64,000 nucleotides of DNA. Source: Rotaria macrura (Eukaryota; Rotifera; Eurotatoria; Philodinida; Philodinidae). The translations under genes were made by a program, and so were the position numbers. Below, one piece after another: positions 1 to 12,601 of this stretch. The stretch lies in assembly GCA_900239685.1 (NCBI GenBank), contig OENT01000450.1:1-64000 (forward strand). Reading direction: 5' to 3'. The stretch's first letter is position 1, and each line of letters opens with the position of its first letter. Below the pieces are notes generated by a model. That model had not been told where the DNA came from, made no database searches, and worked only from the letters and a program-made list of their open reading frames with translations.

Positions 1-1575
1 AAACTATGTATAAGACATTCCAAACTAGGAGTGGTCATCAAATCCGACAGGGTCCTTTATCAATGTACTTTTCAAACGAAAACATATCAACGTTCCGGAG
101 AATTCATTGCTGAACAGTCATGCAAACTTGTCAAGTATGATTTGAATCGTACTACTTCACATATATCGATCTTACTCCTATTCGAAATGAGCATTTATCA
201 ATAATAAGTATTCAGTGAACTTTTTAATCATGAAAAATTATCCATTCAATAGATGTAAGGAGTTAGAACAAAGTCCAACGATTTTGAAACAAGAAACGGT
301 AATTTCAAAGGTAAAAATAAAACGATTATAATAACATTAATTGTCATGGATAAAGCAATGTTTTTTATTTGCGTCGCTCGATTATTTCTAGTCTACTGAT
401 TGTTTCATTTCACTCTTCTGTCAAAGAAGAAGTATGATGTTAAGGTCATTTCAAATATATCTTTCACTTGCTGATTACTTTAAATCGACGCAAAACAATA
501 TGCGTACCTTGTGCACTGCTGTTTAATGGATTTCAAAAAATAACTATCGGATGTATATATTGTTGATCAATTTAGTATACATAATTATATACATAGAGAG
601 CCATCTTCAACTTCATGCAAAGAGAAGCAAAAGTTTGAGTACAAAAAAAAACTGCATCCATAGTACATCTTTCCCATATATCGCATAGATTTATGAATGT
701 GATCACGCCGTGTTGTGATGATCAAAATTATTTTTTACATGGAAAGAAAATTTTTCTTGAATGTTTCAAAATAAATACAAGGTGACTGATTTTTTTTGTG
801 TCATATCTCTTCACATGTAGCTACATCTAAAAGCTATTCTCTACCGAAATATCATAGGAAACGAATGAGTGATTTGTACCAAATAATGATTCGCATTGGA
901 ATTGAAATTGATCCAGCTTGTGTATAATACCAATAAAATACATCATCATGAAAACGACGCAGCTTGCGTCTATAGTCAAAATAATGATGCAAACAAATAA
1001 ATACACTACCTGCAATAATCGCGTTTAATTTTCATGATACTACATATATTGAAACATATTCAGCTTGACAGAATGCATTGCACTAAATGTTCTATCTTCA
1101 TCTGTCACTCGCATATTATTGCAACATCTCATGCTGAATTGAGTATCTACGAAAATGTTCAGGCTAAATTTTATTCAATATTGTAAAGACTTGAGTTTAT
1201 TCATATTTCCAACACAAATGATAGTTTAGTAGACAAACTTCCACGATACAGAATCTGCCCGTGTGCGCGACGGGTCGTATGGGGAGATTTTCAGAAACAT
1301 ATTTTCTCTCCTTGGAAACATAGTTCTCCCTTCAAGTCTACAGGAGAAAAATATTTTTGCGAGGAGGTAAATAATCTTACAGTTTTCCAAACGAATCTTG
1401 GTTTATTTATATATGCACCGATACGATCGTACTCCTAGCTTCTTTTATCTATTGAAATTTTCAAAGAATCATCCATTTCATTTTCATAGCTTCAGTATCT
1501 TCTTGTTTCTTTGACGCTCATCGTGCGTCTCATTACATTTTATCTTTCACTCTTTCTCCTTGAGTTGGTGGAGCA
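1..1575. other. gene-free AT-rich stretch
   Basis: No open frame here resembles a known protein and no linked set of exon-like frames was found. The short frames present, such as a 62-codon hydrophobic one on the minus strand near 0.83-1.0 kb, are of a length expected by chance at this base composition. A less AT-rich patch near 1.25-1.35 kb shows no recognisable coding. Confidence 0.55.
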
Positions 1576-1969
1576 TTTGAATTTGTGGCAAATTCAAATT
1601 TCCTACCGCTAACATCGCTATATCGATATTACGCTATAGAGATGTAGTAGTATGGTGCTATAGGGGTGTCAGCACAATGACGGTGGTATATCTCTGTTAG
1701 AATGAGGGAGAATATGAGAGAGCTAGCATACACAGGAAGTGAAAGATACATGAGAGGGGCGAAAGATAACTGATACAAAGAGAGAAAGAAGAGAGGAATG
1801 GGCAAGAGAAGAGCAACATAAAAGAGTGAGAGCTTTCACCTTCCTCATTCTCATTTTGTTTCTCACCTTCCCTCTATCTCACCCCATTTAACTTGTAGAT
1901 AATTATTTTTTAACAAATTTGTTTTATTTTAAACAAACTAAATTTGCCACAAAATGAAATTTCCCATCC
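1576..1969. repeat. inverted-repeat (MITE-like) element, ~390 bp
   Basis: The left end (1576-1598) is a near-perfect palindrome, ten-base arms TTTGAATTTG/CAAATTCAAA around TGG. Its core TTTGTGGCAAATT recurs on the opposite strand at 1940-1969, so the two copies face each other like terminal inverted repeats. The interior is purine-rich on the plus strand (about 1.70-1.83 kb), followed by a pyrimidine-rich patch. I found no clear target-site duplication, so a transposon origin is inferred only. Confidence 0.35.
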
Positions 1970-2226
1970 TACGATTCATTTTTGCATTTCATGTATATTA
2001 TTGATGTCCGAGGCAAACATTCACCTTGGATCTTACTTCATCAATGTAAAATTCAGCATGAGGAGTCTCAAATTTAATTTATTCTTGATCGCGAGAAAAA
2101 AAGTTCAGAAATCATAGAGTGCATTCATAAAAATTGCGATCCACCGAGGGTACTTTGAAGATAGGATCGCGAGTACCTGTATTTCTAGCACGCTTCATCT
2201 TTCAAGAGGCTGATTACCACTCCAAA

Positions 2227-2272
2227 GTGGTCGTGGTTGTGTGGCTGTGGTTTGTGGGTGAGTGAGTGTGTA
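2227..2272 (+). repeat. TG-rich degenerate repeat
   Basis: A 46-base run made almost only of T and G with irregular TGTGG-type units (TGTGGC, TGTGGT, one exact TGTGGG). It lies just beyond the 3' end of the phosphotransferase pseudogene. It resembles the G-rich TGTGGG-type telomeric repeats I recall being reported for bdelloid rotifers, but only one unit is exact, so a simple-sequence tract is equally possible. Confidence 0.4.
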
Positions 2273-2434
2273 GATATTGCTGCCAACTATACCCATACCC
2301 AGAGCCATATCACCGATGTCTATACCCACACCATTTTTGTAGTCACTCTCATCCTTCAAGTCTGTGTTTTGCACAACGAGTTCTATTATCTGTTCTGATA
2401 TTATTAATCATTCATAGCATAGCATTATATGGAA

Positions 2435-3410
2435 TTAATTGCGCTTATCTTGATAAAGGACATGAATCCATTTCGAACATGTTAGAAGCCCTGATGAATG
2501 ATTTTACTGTTCTTTTGATTTGACATTAATACAATCGCCAATGAAATTGACAGTCAATTTGAGACAAGCAACAACATCAAGAAGTTCAATTTCATGTCTA
2601 TTTAATTGAATTAGTCTTTAATAAGATTTGAGAAATGTACTTAGTTTTTTGTCATTATCAATAGCATTAGTGAGGAAGAGAAACAGAGCTGTAGCCAAAT
2701 CAACAATCAAAGGAGCATATAGCAGGCTTCATCAAAATCAATCAAGTAAACTTGACGGTCATCATCAGTGTAAAGTGTATTGCTTGCTTGAAAATCATTG
2801 TGAATTAGACCTGTTCTAATTCATCGACTTTTCTGTTTAATTCATCTCGACATTCAGACAGTATCAAACGAAGATAGTCAATATCAGCTTTTCCGAGATA
2901 TTTACAAAGAGAAATGCGATCGAATGGTTCTAGCCACCATTGGCCTGTGAGTTCTCGTTTCTCTGTATTTCTGGCGGGTAGAACGGACATAAAAGTTAGC
3001 GATGCTAGGAGCCATTGTTCAAGTAAGTTGCCCATTTTCATTAAATAGGATTCGTCTAGTTCGCACAAAGATGAAACATGACTATTTAGACATGTTCGAA
3101 CGAAAAGATCGCAATCATCGCACAGTTGAACAACAAGTTCTGCAGTCAACGTGGACACGATCAGTGAGCACGGATAATTTAGATTCGAATGAAGATAATT
3201 TTGAAAAGAGAGAATCGTTCTGAGACGATCGACACTGGCTGTATAATGAATTATTTTGACCACATATATTCGATTAGACTCAAGATAAACTAATCAAGTT
3301 TCTTTTTCACAATAACCACCTGGTAAAGTTTTGACCGATACGATATCATCAAAGCCATATTCACCTTGAAGTGTGCCTTGAAAGTTAAAATTAGGAAAAA
3401 TAGAATTCAT
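2435..3410 (-). pseudogene. broken phosphotransferase (APH/choline-kinase fold)
   Basis: Read from an ATG at 3410 towards lower coordinates, the frame carries the marks of the aminoglycoside-phosphotransferase/hydroxylysine-kinase-like fold. An N-lobe strand pair (VKTLPGGYCEKE ... NRIYVVKI) is followed by a helical stretch. The catalytic loop GLIHNDFQASN matches the family H-x-D-x4-N pattern, and the metal-binding LIDFDEA is followed by IVDLATAL. The family phosphorylates small molecules with ATP or GTP. The copy is disabled: TGA at about 3295, a one-base shift near 2814 just before the catalytic loop, a two-base TA-type shift near 2736 after the DFD motif, TAA near 2620 and TAA at 2504. The middle 152 codons stay open. 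The first stop lies in a possible in-frame 30-nt GT-AG segment, but that is too short for introns of this genome and does not explain the other lesions. The exact subfamily is not resolved. Confidence 0.75.
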
Positions 3411-6400
3411 CGTTAATTTTATATTATCTTCATATAGCACAATACTAAACTATTGACTACTTTTCATTACTCTCTAAAACGATAGTCATCTTTATGTGAA
3501 ATAGCAATATCAATTTACTCAATTACCCCGTCTGCACTTATTGAAATACTCACTCGATTTTTATACAAGAATAGAAAAAATATAACTGTCATAATACAAT
3601 CATCAATATTATTGCAGAACAAAACCAGACTATTGCGTAAGAATTTGCTATTTCATGATATCAGTTTATAAGAAGTGAAATTGTGAGAGATAGAGAGATC
3701 TACTCATTCTCAACTTTAATCATGCAGGAAGTATTTCCACTCACTAGCAAGAAAAAACCGAAAACAACGAACACTGATATTGAAGAGAAAATGTTTTGGG
3801 TGTGCCAAGCCCCCATAGCATTTGTTTCGATCTTGTTTACGGACACGTATAATGAAAGTTTTCAATTGACGAAGGTTGATGACATTTCAATCTGATTTTA
3901 ATTTGATGCTTCGTTCGCTAAAATATCATCCTTCTTGAGATAATTATTCGAAATAGAATCTGTATATATATATATAGTCTTTTTCTTTTATGTAATAGTG
4001 CTAAGGACGATGAAAATTCACCTTATCGTACCAGATTACTCCCGTCTTATCCGTGTCACTAGTAAATAAAAGAAAAAAACTATATAAAAATGTAAAACAA
4101 ATTCTTTTTCGAAACGTTTCTCAAGAAGGATGGTAGTGTCGTTGGAAAAATCAAGTTACAATTAAATTAAAAAGTCAAATTACTTAGAAAGAGAAATATT
4201 ACTTGAAAATAAATGACAATAACTCTCCTCAATCGGAAAAAAATGTCTGATATACATATATATGTATATGCCTGTTGTTTCTATGTAAAAGGAATTCTTA
4301 AGCAATCGTAACAATAAGTTAAGATCAGATATATTTTGATTACAACACAAAAAAAAACTGATATGCACATTGTTATTAGTTATCAGACATTAAACTAACC
4401 TTTGATATGTTTATTAATGTTTGATCAATCATGAAATGTACCCATCGTAATCATCGACACATTATAACAGGCGTATGGAACATGGATGAGAAGTTTCGAT
4501 TTAATAATGCTTTGCAATGTGTTGCCGTTTTCTACGTAGGTTCGTAACTTCAATGTTAATCCATGCAAGAATGTTAAATCAGATTATTCGTGACATCTCA
4601 CTAATGGCAACTGTTGCTCTTATGTCATGTTTTCAGTTAAATTCCTGAAAATTTTGATTATTTTTAATCATCACGTATAATATCGACAGAATCGAAGAAG
4701 AAAACTGTTATCGAGAAGTCAATTTAATATTCAGATGAGTTACAAGCTGCCGTAGCTATGAACTAGTAGCATGATGACGGCAGCACTTGCCGGAGTACAT
4801 ATAGAAAACAATTATAACATCATTGGAATCAGTTTGTGAATAACCACTACAACATATTACAGTCACAGAACGGATATTAAATACAGACTTGGACCGAGAA
4901 CAGGTGTTAAATTGCATTGAGTCTAATATTATCCGATGCGTTACAACACCTTCGGTTTTTTTGTTTCACGATCTTTTTGCTTGTTTCTAATGAAAATAAG
5001 TGAAATGAATACAGCATTTTAGATCTTAAAAATTAATGATACATGATTATCCAATACATGGAACATGCATTTCAAAGAGTATCCACTCATTTATTTCGAC
5101 TAATTTTTTCAAACCAGATCTTCTGTCTCAATTATCGTCTTCGAACTTTTAAGGTTTCTAGCGAACGAACACAATTAGCAGTGATGTGCAAGATATATTG
5201 TATTCAAATCCATCATATAGAACCAACTATGTTGGTTTAAATAGGCATTGAACTTTGTTTCCTAAAATCTCTGCTAGTAGAAGACTGACTTCTGTTACAT
5301 TGTAATCATTATCATACATATACAGCCACCTACTGATCACAAATATTTTTAACTATCAAGAACATCCATAGAGAACATGTTTGAATGAAACATGCAGTAA
5401 ACATCTATAGCTGAATAAAATTCGAATAGATGTTTCGTTGTTGTTTTCGACGGGCATGATGGTAACTATCTTTGTAGAATTCATACGTATGATATTCATA
5501 AACTGATTCCTCGTCTATCAAAGTCCAAACAATTAATCTTTATATTCGATTTATAAAGTGATTTGTTACTAATTGAAATCAGTTCTGTGAAGGTTTTGTA
5601 ATCCTTTGTGACAATTGGCCACCCATTTCCGATACACCTAAATACTTAAAGATGACATTTTGTGCACAAACAAACATTATTTTTCGATTAGTGGATGCTC
5701 ACATTTTTTTGTTGCTATGTTTCAGTCGGGCGCATAAAAAGTTCGATGAATAAACAGCATGCATGCATATTCGTTTTACCCTACGTTGCAGCCACGAATA
5801 GATCTATCTAGTGATTATCGACTCATCTTGTACAGTATATAGATATGTTTTTACTACTACTGAACTTAGTTTCTTGTCTAATTTGACTCATAGCTTTATA
5901 ATCGTATTTTGTTTTCCACTACTAATGAATGATATTAGTCACTCTGAAAAAAATGACTATTAACACAAGAATATGTCATATCAGTAAAGTCAGTTTCTTT
6001 TAGCCACATACCAATATCACTAAATTCATTTTGATTAGCATTGTGACATACTTCGAGTGTGATAGCGCATATGACATTTCTATTTTTTTGGATTCACTCT
6101 TACACTCATGCCCTATCATTTATTTTTATCTTTTTTATTATTCGTTTAATTTGCAATACAAACGAAAAATACTATCTGCAACAAGTGCATATATAATGTA
6201 ATTATTTATTTATTTTATTTGCATACGAAATTGCAGATTATTACCTAGTAACAATTGTCTTGATAGATTTTTTTCATTGACTTGCGTCAGACAGTTGCAC
6301 TATTATGACACACACTCACATGATTGCGTGAGTTTCTTGCTTTTTGCAAATACAATAGGAATTCGCTTCGCTGTATATAATGAATTGTCACTCGACTTGT

Positions 6401-9047
6401 TTTGTATTTCATTGTTAACAAGTGAAACATGTTAGTGCATTTTGACGCATACACACAACCGATGGACTACCGCTTACTTCTTATGTTTACCAAAAGCACA
6501 AAGGAGTTGTGATAGCCTACTAAACGGTGTCTCCAATCGACTCGATGGTCTTTCGACTTTCGATTCTCTTTTCTTTTCCGAATTATTAGGCCCACTTTAA
6601 CTGGCACGCTGTATCTAAAAAGGGACTACACATTCGTCTTGTTCACAACCAGATGCAGTATACATTCATGTGCATAGAAAATGTCTGTTTGCGTTGTAGT
6701 ATAGAGACATAGTTCGATATCCAAGTGGATACCTCTCGGTCCATCGGAGTGTCAATTTTTAAACGAGCGTGTTCTATTGATTTCTCGGTGATTCAGACAC
6801 GAATCTCGATCCACTCAAGTGGAAAGACAAGATAAAGCAGCAAACAAAAAAAATCAATACATCTATCTTCAATATGGGTGTACCAGTTCCAATTCCAATT
6901 CGAAACTTGGAATTTCACTGGACGGGTTTGGTTGTTGATTAAAAAAGTACACTGTATTCCTCATCCAGACCGTTGACTTTTCATTTTCTAAAAATTTACT
7001 TATAGTTTAAAAAAGTAGACATGCTTCTGTCTATATTAGTTGTCATACGGATAGTTTAATAAATTATTCATCATAATTCAATGTACAACATTTTCTAGTG
7101 CAAATACATTCATATACAGAACATATTGACCATTTTGAAATGTAGTTTGTCAATTTCAAGATTAGATACATAATATGAATTCGATAAACTTATTTTCATC
7201 ATAGAAATATTGAGGAGTCGTTGTATGATGTTGTCCGTAGGATGTGAGGCTATCTAAGAATAGATTTATTGCTACAGTTTCAGTTATTTTCGCTCGTTAC
7301 TATTTTAAAACAGCGAAATCTCATCTATTGTACTAATGTCTGAAAATTCATTTCACCTGAAGCCGATCATGATAGATAAATCTTTGTAGTTGAATATGAT
7401 TCGTATGATTTTCGATAGTATCGAATCGAAATTAATTTCTCTACTGTATATCGTGCTTCTTTAGATAATCTGATTCTTCGAACAACACCTGAAATATCTT
7501 TTTTTCAAAGTAGAAAACACTTTTTAATCTTAATTCTCCATATCAGATGTTAGAATTTGAATGGTGTACTTAGATTATATTATCATAAATAAAATGAAAT
7601 CATGATCAAGTAATTTCTAACAAAAATCGAAAACTTAAGAGTAAAGTTATTTGAATTTGAAGACTGAAAATAAAAGATTGTCAAATACTGTTTAGAAGTT
7701 ACAAAAGCAAAAATTCTCTTTTTTATTAATGAAAAATAATCGATATGAAAAGTGCATAGTATCAAGTACTGATTCAATATGAAATTTGACTTTAACTTAT
7801 AACATACATTCGTATGCTTATGATCAATCATTGATGCTTTAATCAAAACAAAATCGAATTTTGATATTCTTTCAAATAACCATTAACAAATAATCAGTAA
7901 ATTGAAACAATTATCAATTTAATTATATAATTAAACAATCCTAGTGTCAAAAAACGACAATCTTTACTAATTGGAAAACTTATTAATCATTCAAATATTA
8001 TAGAGCTTGAATGTAAGAACGTTTAAACCATACAACATAGAAGTTAATAGATTCGTTTTAGATTCAAGATAATTCATATTAAATTGATCAATATGAAGTA
8101 TAAATATCTTGAAAACAGTTTCTAGTCTCATATATAGGTCACCAGTATCAAATTGATCAATGATATTTGAATGTCATTCTTATATATATGTATATATATG
8201 AGTCACACGAACTAACAAAATAGAATTCGAATCAAACGACAACAAGCTGACGCAAGAATTTACTTTGGTCAAGATCTATCTGTAACGAAAGGTTCCATTT
8301 CAAATTTAACCATTCTCTCTTAATATCGATACGACAATAAGTAAAATTATAGATGAACTCTTTATATTATGCTATTCATAATATACTCGAGCCTACATAA
8401 CTGATGTAGTTAGTTTTGAACAGAATCTCATTAACATATGAAATCTTCCACATAGAAGAAGTAATTCATTTACAACAAGTTTATTCAACTGTCTCAAAAT
8501 CAATTAAGTGTCTGAGCATGAATTCGAATCAATTTTCGAGTTTTTTCTTTAAAACATATGTAATATCTGTAGTCGTAAGGTCAATTGCTAATGGCAGAAG
8601 TCATTTAAAGAACTTTCTACTAGTCCTTATCCATCAAAATTATTAACACACGAATGTATGTTTTTTTTTCTTAAACATAATTTTCTTCTTTCCATTTCAT
8701 CAATGAACATGTTTTTCACTGTGTTTTTTTTTTTATTTTGACTTTCAATTAGCTTTACGCGTAGGAATCTACTAATAGAATTCATATTTGAATACGCTAC
8801 ATATTAAACCTCGTATCAGAATGAATAGACAAAGAAATATATAGTTCGATTATGTGGAACATAAATTGGCATCATTTTATTCTTCTTTCTTTATTTATTT
8901 TAATGACGTTCAAATATGCTGCATTGAGATTATAAGAAGTAAAAGGTAAAATAACTAAATCTAAGAAAGGACGAGATTCTTTTTTTTTTTTGCATTGTAA
9001 ACAAAACAAATATGTATAAATATAAATATATTTAAAAACAAAACCTA
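3411..9047. other. gene-poor intergenic stretch with inverted repeats
   Basis: About 5.6 kb without a supported gene. Open frames here are short, AT-driven and unlike any family I know. An inverted repeat at 3928-4132 is listed separately. A less AT-rich patch at about 6.42-6.85 kb has no extended frame on either strand. TTTATT motifs near 8.88-8.90 kb read AATAAA on the minus strand and could serve the TRIC gene that ends at 9048. Confidence 0.55.
3928..4132. repeat. 205-bp inverted-repeat element
   Basis: CATCCTTCTTGAGA at 3928-3941 is repeated exactly on the opposite strand at 4119-4132. Similarity continues inward for about 20 more bases (TTCGAAA then AGAAT) with a one-base gap. Arms of about 35 bases separated by roughly 130 bp suggest a small MITE or stem-loop. 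No target-site duplication was recognised. Confidence 0.45.
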
Positions 9048-11256
9048 TTAATCCCGTTTTTTTCCATCAAATCCTTTCATTTGTCCATCACTATTCATGC
9101 CGTCTTTCTTCGAATTCATTAATGTTGCAGCAGTAAGTGATGGTGAAAGGCTATTTGATGATGTTAAAGCTTGTTGTGTACTTAGAAAACTTGTACTTGT
9201 TGCACGTCGATATGCTTCAGACTAAAAAGAAAATTGAAAACGAATAAAGTAAATCTGTATTTTTCGAATCAACAACCAAACTTACAATTGTGTCTATCCA
9301 ACTATTAAATAATAATCCAGATGAAAGATTTTCAAATGGTAAAAACGGATCGTATTGTTTGAAAAATAATGTTATTATTCGTACATAGATAAATATTGAA
9401 GCAACACATAAATAGATTAATTCAAAGTCGAAGTGTATCAATTGCATACGATATAATAAGAATATCAATGAAGAGAAAAAGCATGCTTTAGTAGTACTAA
9501 AATAAAAAAAACATTTTTAGAACAAAAAGAAGGTGTACATCAGAAAACAATTTTGCAAACTCATAAAAAAAAAAGAAGCAGTATGCTAACATTTGAAAGA
9601 AAGTTTAAACAAGTCGAAGAATGCTTCTATGAATCGTATTTCACATGTACAAATTGAAGATGATCTAAGATTTAAATTTATATCATTAGAAACGACTACT
9701 CGAAATCGAAACTATTTTTCTTTTCATTGATTTACAATAACTGAACTATTTTAGCTGTAAAATATAGTCCATTTTCTAATTACTCATTAGTAAACGAAAC
9801 TTTCTTTTCATTATTATTCTTAATCAGTGCACGCTTACCTGAAATGTGTTTACATCATAGGATTAAAAGGTGATCGTCTTCTAACAGTTCAATATCATAG
9901 AATTTGTGTTTCTATGAGAAATGTTTCGAAGAAAAAACGTGTCAAATTTCATGTAGAAAACTAGAATCTATATTCAACGAGACTTGAGTTTATGCTTCTA
10001 CAACTGTCTCACAAGTAGATACTAAACTATTCATTTAATTGCTGATTCATATACGCAAATGAATTTCGTGCGACTTCTTAGAACAGTGCCCAGTAGGCTT
10101 CCACCAAAACGAAAATGGAATCTTACACAGCACATGTCATTTCTTTAAACATAAGTTAACTGAAATAATTTCTAGTCAGAAAGTAATATTACTATTCAGT
10201 AGTCTGACGGAGAGAAATGTTATTCACTGTCTCTCCACACAATCTTGAAACTATCGGATAGCTTCTATATTCTTATTACTGGCTTATCTATAACAACTTG
10301 ATTTTTCAACGAAACAAGCACCTACTGTTTTATAGTACGAGACATTCTTCAAGAAGATATTCGAAGAAAATGAAACAGACTAGAAAAAATTGTTGTGTAA
10401 GAAACATATAAATACGTTTATCTAGTGAACGATTTTTCTTTTGAATTACATTCATTTTAATGATAAAGATACAGTAACATGGTCTAATTTTCATTCAGAT
10501 CTGATTAGAATAAATAAATTTTGAATACTCTTCAGAGAAAATTCTACAAATCGTAAATCATTCTTGATGTCATGTTTAGATTCGTTACATGTTTCACCTT
10601 ATAGTGTAAAGCTAATTTGTCATATTCGACAGATTTAATAGTTATGTCAAGGAACGATCTATCGAAATATACATATTGATTCGTAAACTCTAGAAGAGTT
10701 AAGTTCACTAGCAAATAAAACTTACAATGACGGGAAAAGAAATTCATGTTGTGCTGGTAACCACACACCACGAATAAAACGATCGATCGATGACATGATC
10801 GACTCACCACAACCTGAATGAAATGTGACTATCGTAGTAATTATATGTTTAATTCATCTTTCTACCTCTAATAGCTCCAATAAGTATAACGACAATATAG
10901 CCGTCAGGATAGAGATTCCATGTTAAACGAACACCATCGTAAACTTTTTTTGTTCGTTGAATTTCTTTTCCAACACCAATAACAAGACGAAACGGTATAA
11001 ATCGTAAGAGAAACGAAACGAAATCAAACGGGAAATAAAATACAAAATACCAACAGACAGTCGCCAATAGAAGATGTTGATGATGAAGAAAATCTTTTAT
11101 TGGACTTTCGCCAAGTAAAAAGTTCGTCAAAATTGAACCGGAAAAACAGAGTAACATTGTTGATACCCAACATGATAAGGGATGACGACGGGTAAAATTT
11201 TGTGTGGCTAAATTGCATAGATAAAAAACGACAAATGTTAACGATTCTTTGAACAT
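9048..11256 (-). CDS. TMEM38: TRIC-type intracellular cation channel (TMEM38)
   Basis: TRIC channels are trimeric K+-permeable channels of the ER/SR membrane that balance charge during Ca2+ release. Exons (minus): 11256-10866, 10813-10726, 9496-9286, 9221-9048; introns 52, 1229 and 64 nt, phases agree at every junction, giving 287 residues. Family marks are TRRHPLSCWVSTM (about residues 21-33), the LLGESP loop, a VWYFVFYFPFD-like helix (here CWYFVFYFPFD) and GKEIQRTKK, matching the KE-x-x-R-x-K element tied to lipid binding. Exon 2 gives IRGCGESIMSSIDRFIRGVW, matching the family G-x-G ... RGVW segment. Exon 3 holds the last two hydrophobic helices ending in PFENLSSGLL. The last exon is a polar tail ending in KKR near an ER-retention-like position. 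The N-terminus is unsettled: other TRICs have about 20 more residues before RRHP, so an unseen upstream exon is possible. Vertebrate A versus B type cannot be assigned. Confidence 0.88.
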
Positions 11257-12601
11257 AGATTAACAGTAAGAACTTTTATTTTCTTGCTAGAGGCTTAGAT
11301 TGGCATGTGTGCTTTGTTAGAGCATATGATAACACATGGCAAGTCGAATTTCGATTGTCTATCATTTATTTCGCTTCAATATACTTTGATATTTTTCTAT
11401 CCGATATGTAAAATAGATTCTATCCTATAGCTCGAATAAATACGACGCAATAAAATAAGTCCAAATTCTTTCTACTTGAAATTGAACATCTTGAATGTAT
11501 ATGAAGCAAATTGTCATATCGAATAATTTCCTAAACGTATTCATCATAATCAACAAACTGTACAAGTTTATTCCATGTGAATTCTAGTTTTAAAAGAAGT
11601 TTCAAACTCACCTTTATTGTGCCATGGTAAGCATTGTTAATACGGTTTCTTAATTTCAACTAAACTTATTATTCAAAGTGTAACAATCACTTTTTGTATT
11701 GCCCTCAATCAAGATATATCCTTGTGTTATAGAAATATTTGGTATTCTTTTTTTGTTCCCTTTCTATCCGAGATGAAAATTCAAAAAAATGTATATATCC
11801 TACGTTCTTGTTATTGTCAAATCAGATCAAATTTGATCACAATCGGCTACTAGTGTGAAAAAACTTGTTGAAATGAATCCACATTCGATTTCTTGCTTCG
11901 AAATAATATAATGATGCTATTGACACATTTATACGTCCTTGTGCAATATCCTCATCTTTGCGTATCGAAAAAAGAAAAGGGAAATCATCATTTACAGTTA
12001 ATTATAACAGACATATAGAGAACGATAAGCTCAATGTTTTTCTTATATTCGACGTATTCTAAAAATGATCAATTATTTCCTAATGATAGTTATCTATAGC
12101 TTTTATCGATCTACTAGTTCTATTGTATGCGGATTTTGCTCTATATTATACGCATTAGTATGAAGCTTTCTACTATGGCATTATGTAATAAGTTAGGACT
12201 ACCATATGGACGATCGATAACATTAACGGTTAAAGTATATTACAGAATATGTACCGACCGTCAAACTCAATGTACTTATTTGAACATAGTAAATTCCCAC
12301 ACAATCATTGTATACATTCCTCACAAAAACGAAAGGATTTCTAACCTGCTTGGTGTTGTTGTATATCGTCTCGTACTTGTAATGCAGTTAATAAATAATG
12401 ACACATATCAAATAATGGATACATTCGTATGTGTATCAACTGCGATCCAATATAGATTAATAATTCTTTATTCATTTTTAGTTTTTGTGTATGTGTGTGT
12501 GTGTGTGTGTATGTGTGTGTTACGTTACCGATTCATTGAAATTGAAAAATGAAAAAATGAAAATTAGAGAAACAATCTAGAGCAAAAATAAAAGAATAAA
12601 A
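11257..12601. other. intergenic, TRIC 5' side and nitrilase 3' side
   Basis: Sequence upstream of the TRIC gene and downstream of the nitrilase gene, both on the minus strand. A 141-codon plus-strand frame at 12127-12552 ends in a GT microsatellite and matches nothing known; I treat it as chance. TTTATT at about 12469 reads AATAAA on the minus strand and may be the nitrilase poly(A) signal. A GTGAGT donor-like site near 11.6 kb (minus) was tested as a missing first TRIC exon but its frame has no start. Confidence 0.5.
12487..12520. repeat. (GT)n microsatellite
   Basis: About seventeen GT dinucleotides, broken twice by AT. It lies about 80 bp beyond the stop codon of the nitrilase gene. Confidence 0.9.

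Noticed and set aside
3280..3310. 30-nt in-frame GT-AG segment in the phosphotransferase, which would remove its first stop
   Set aside because: Shorter than any other intron here (minimum 48 nt), it would delete conserved N-lobe residues, and it leaves the other four lesions.
11580..11640. GTGAGT donor tested as an upstream TRIC exon
   Set aside because: In the phase needed to join the TRIC exon the frame meets a stop and has no start codon.
12127..12552. 141-codon plus-strand frame
   Set aside because: It matches no family, ends in a GT microsatellite and lies in AT-rich sequence, where about one such frame per window is expected by chance.
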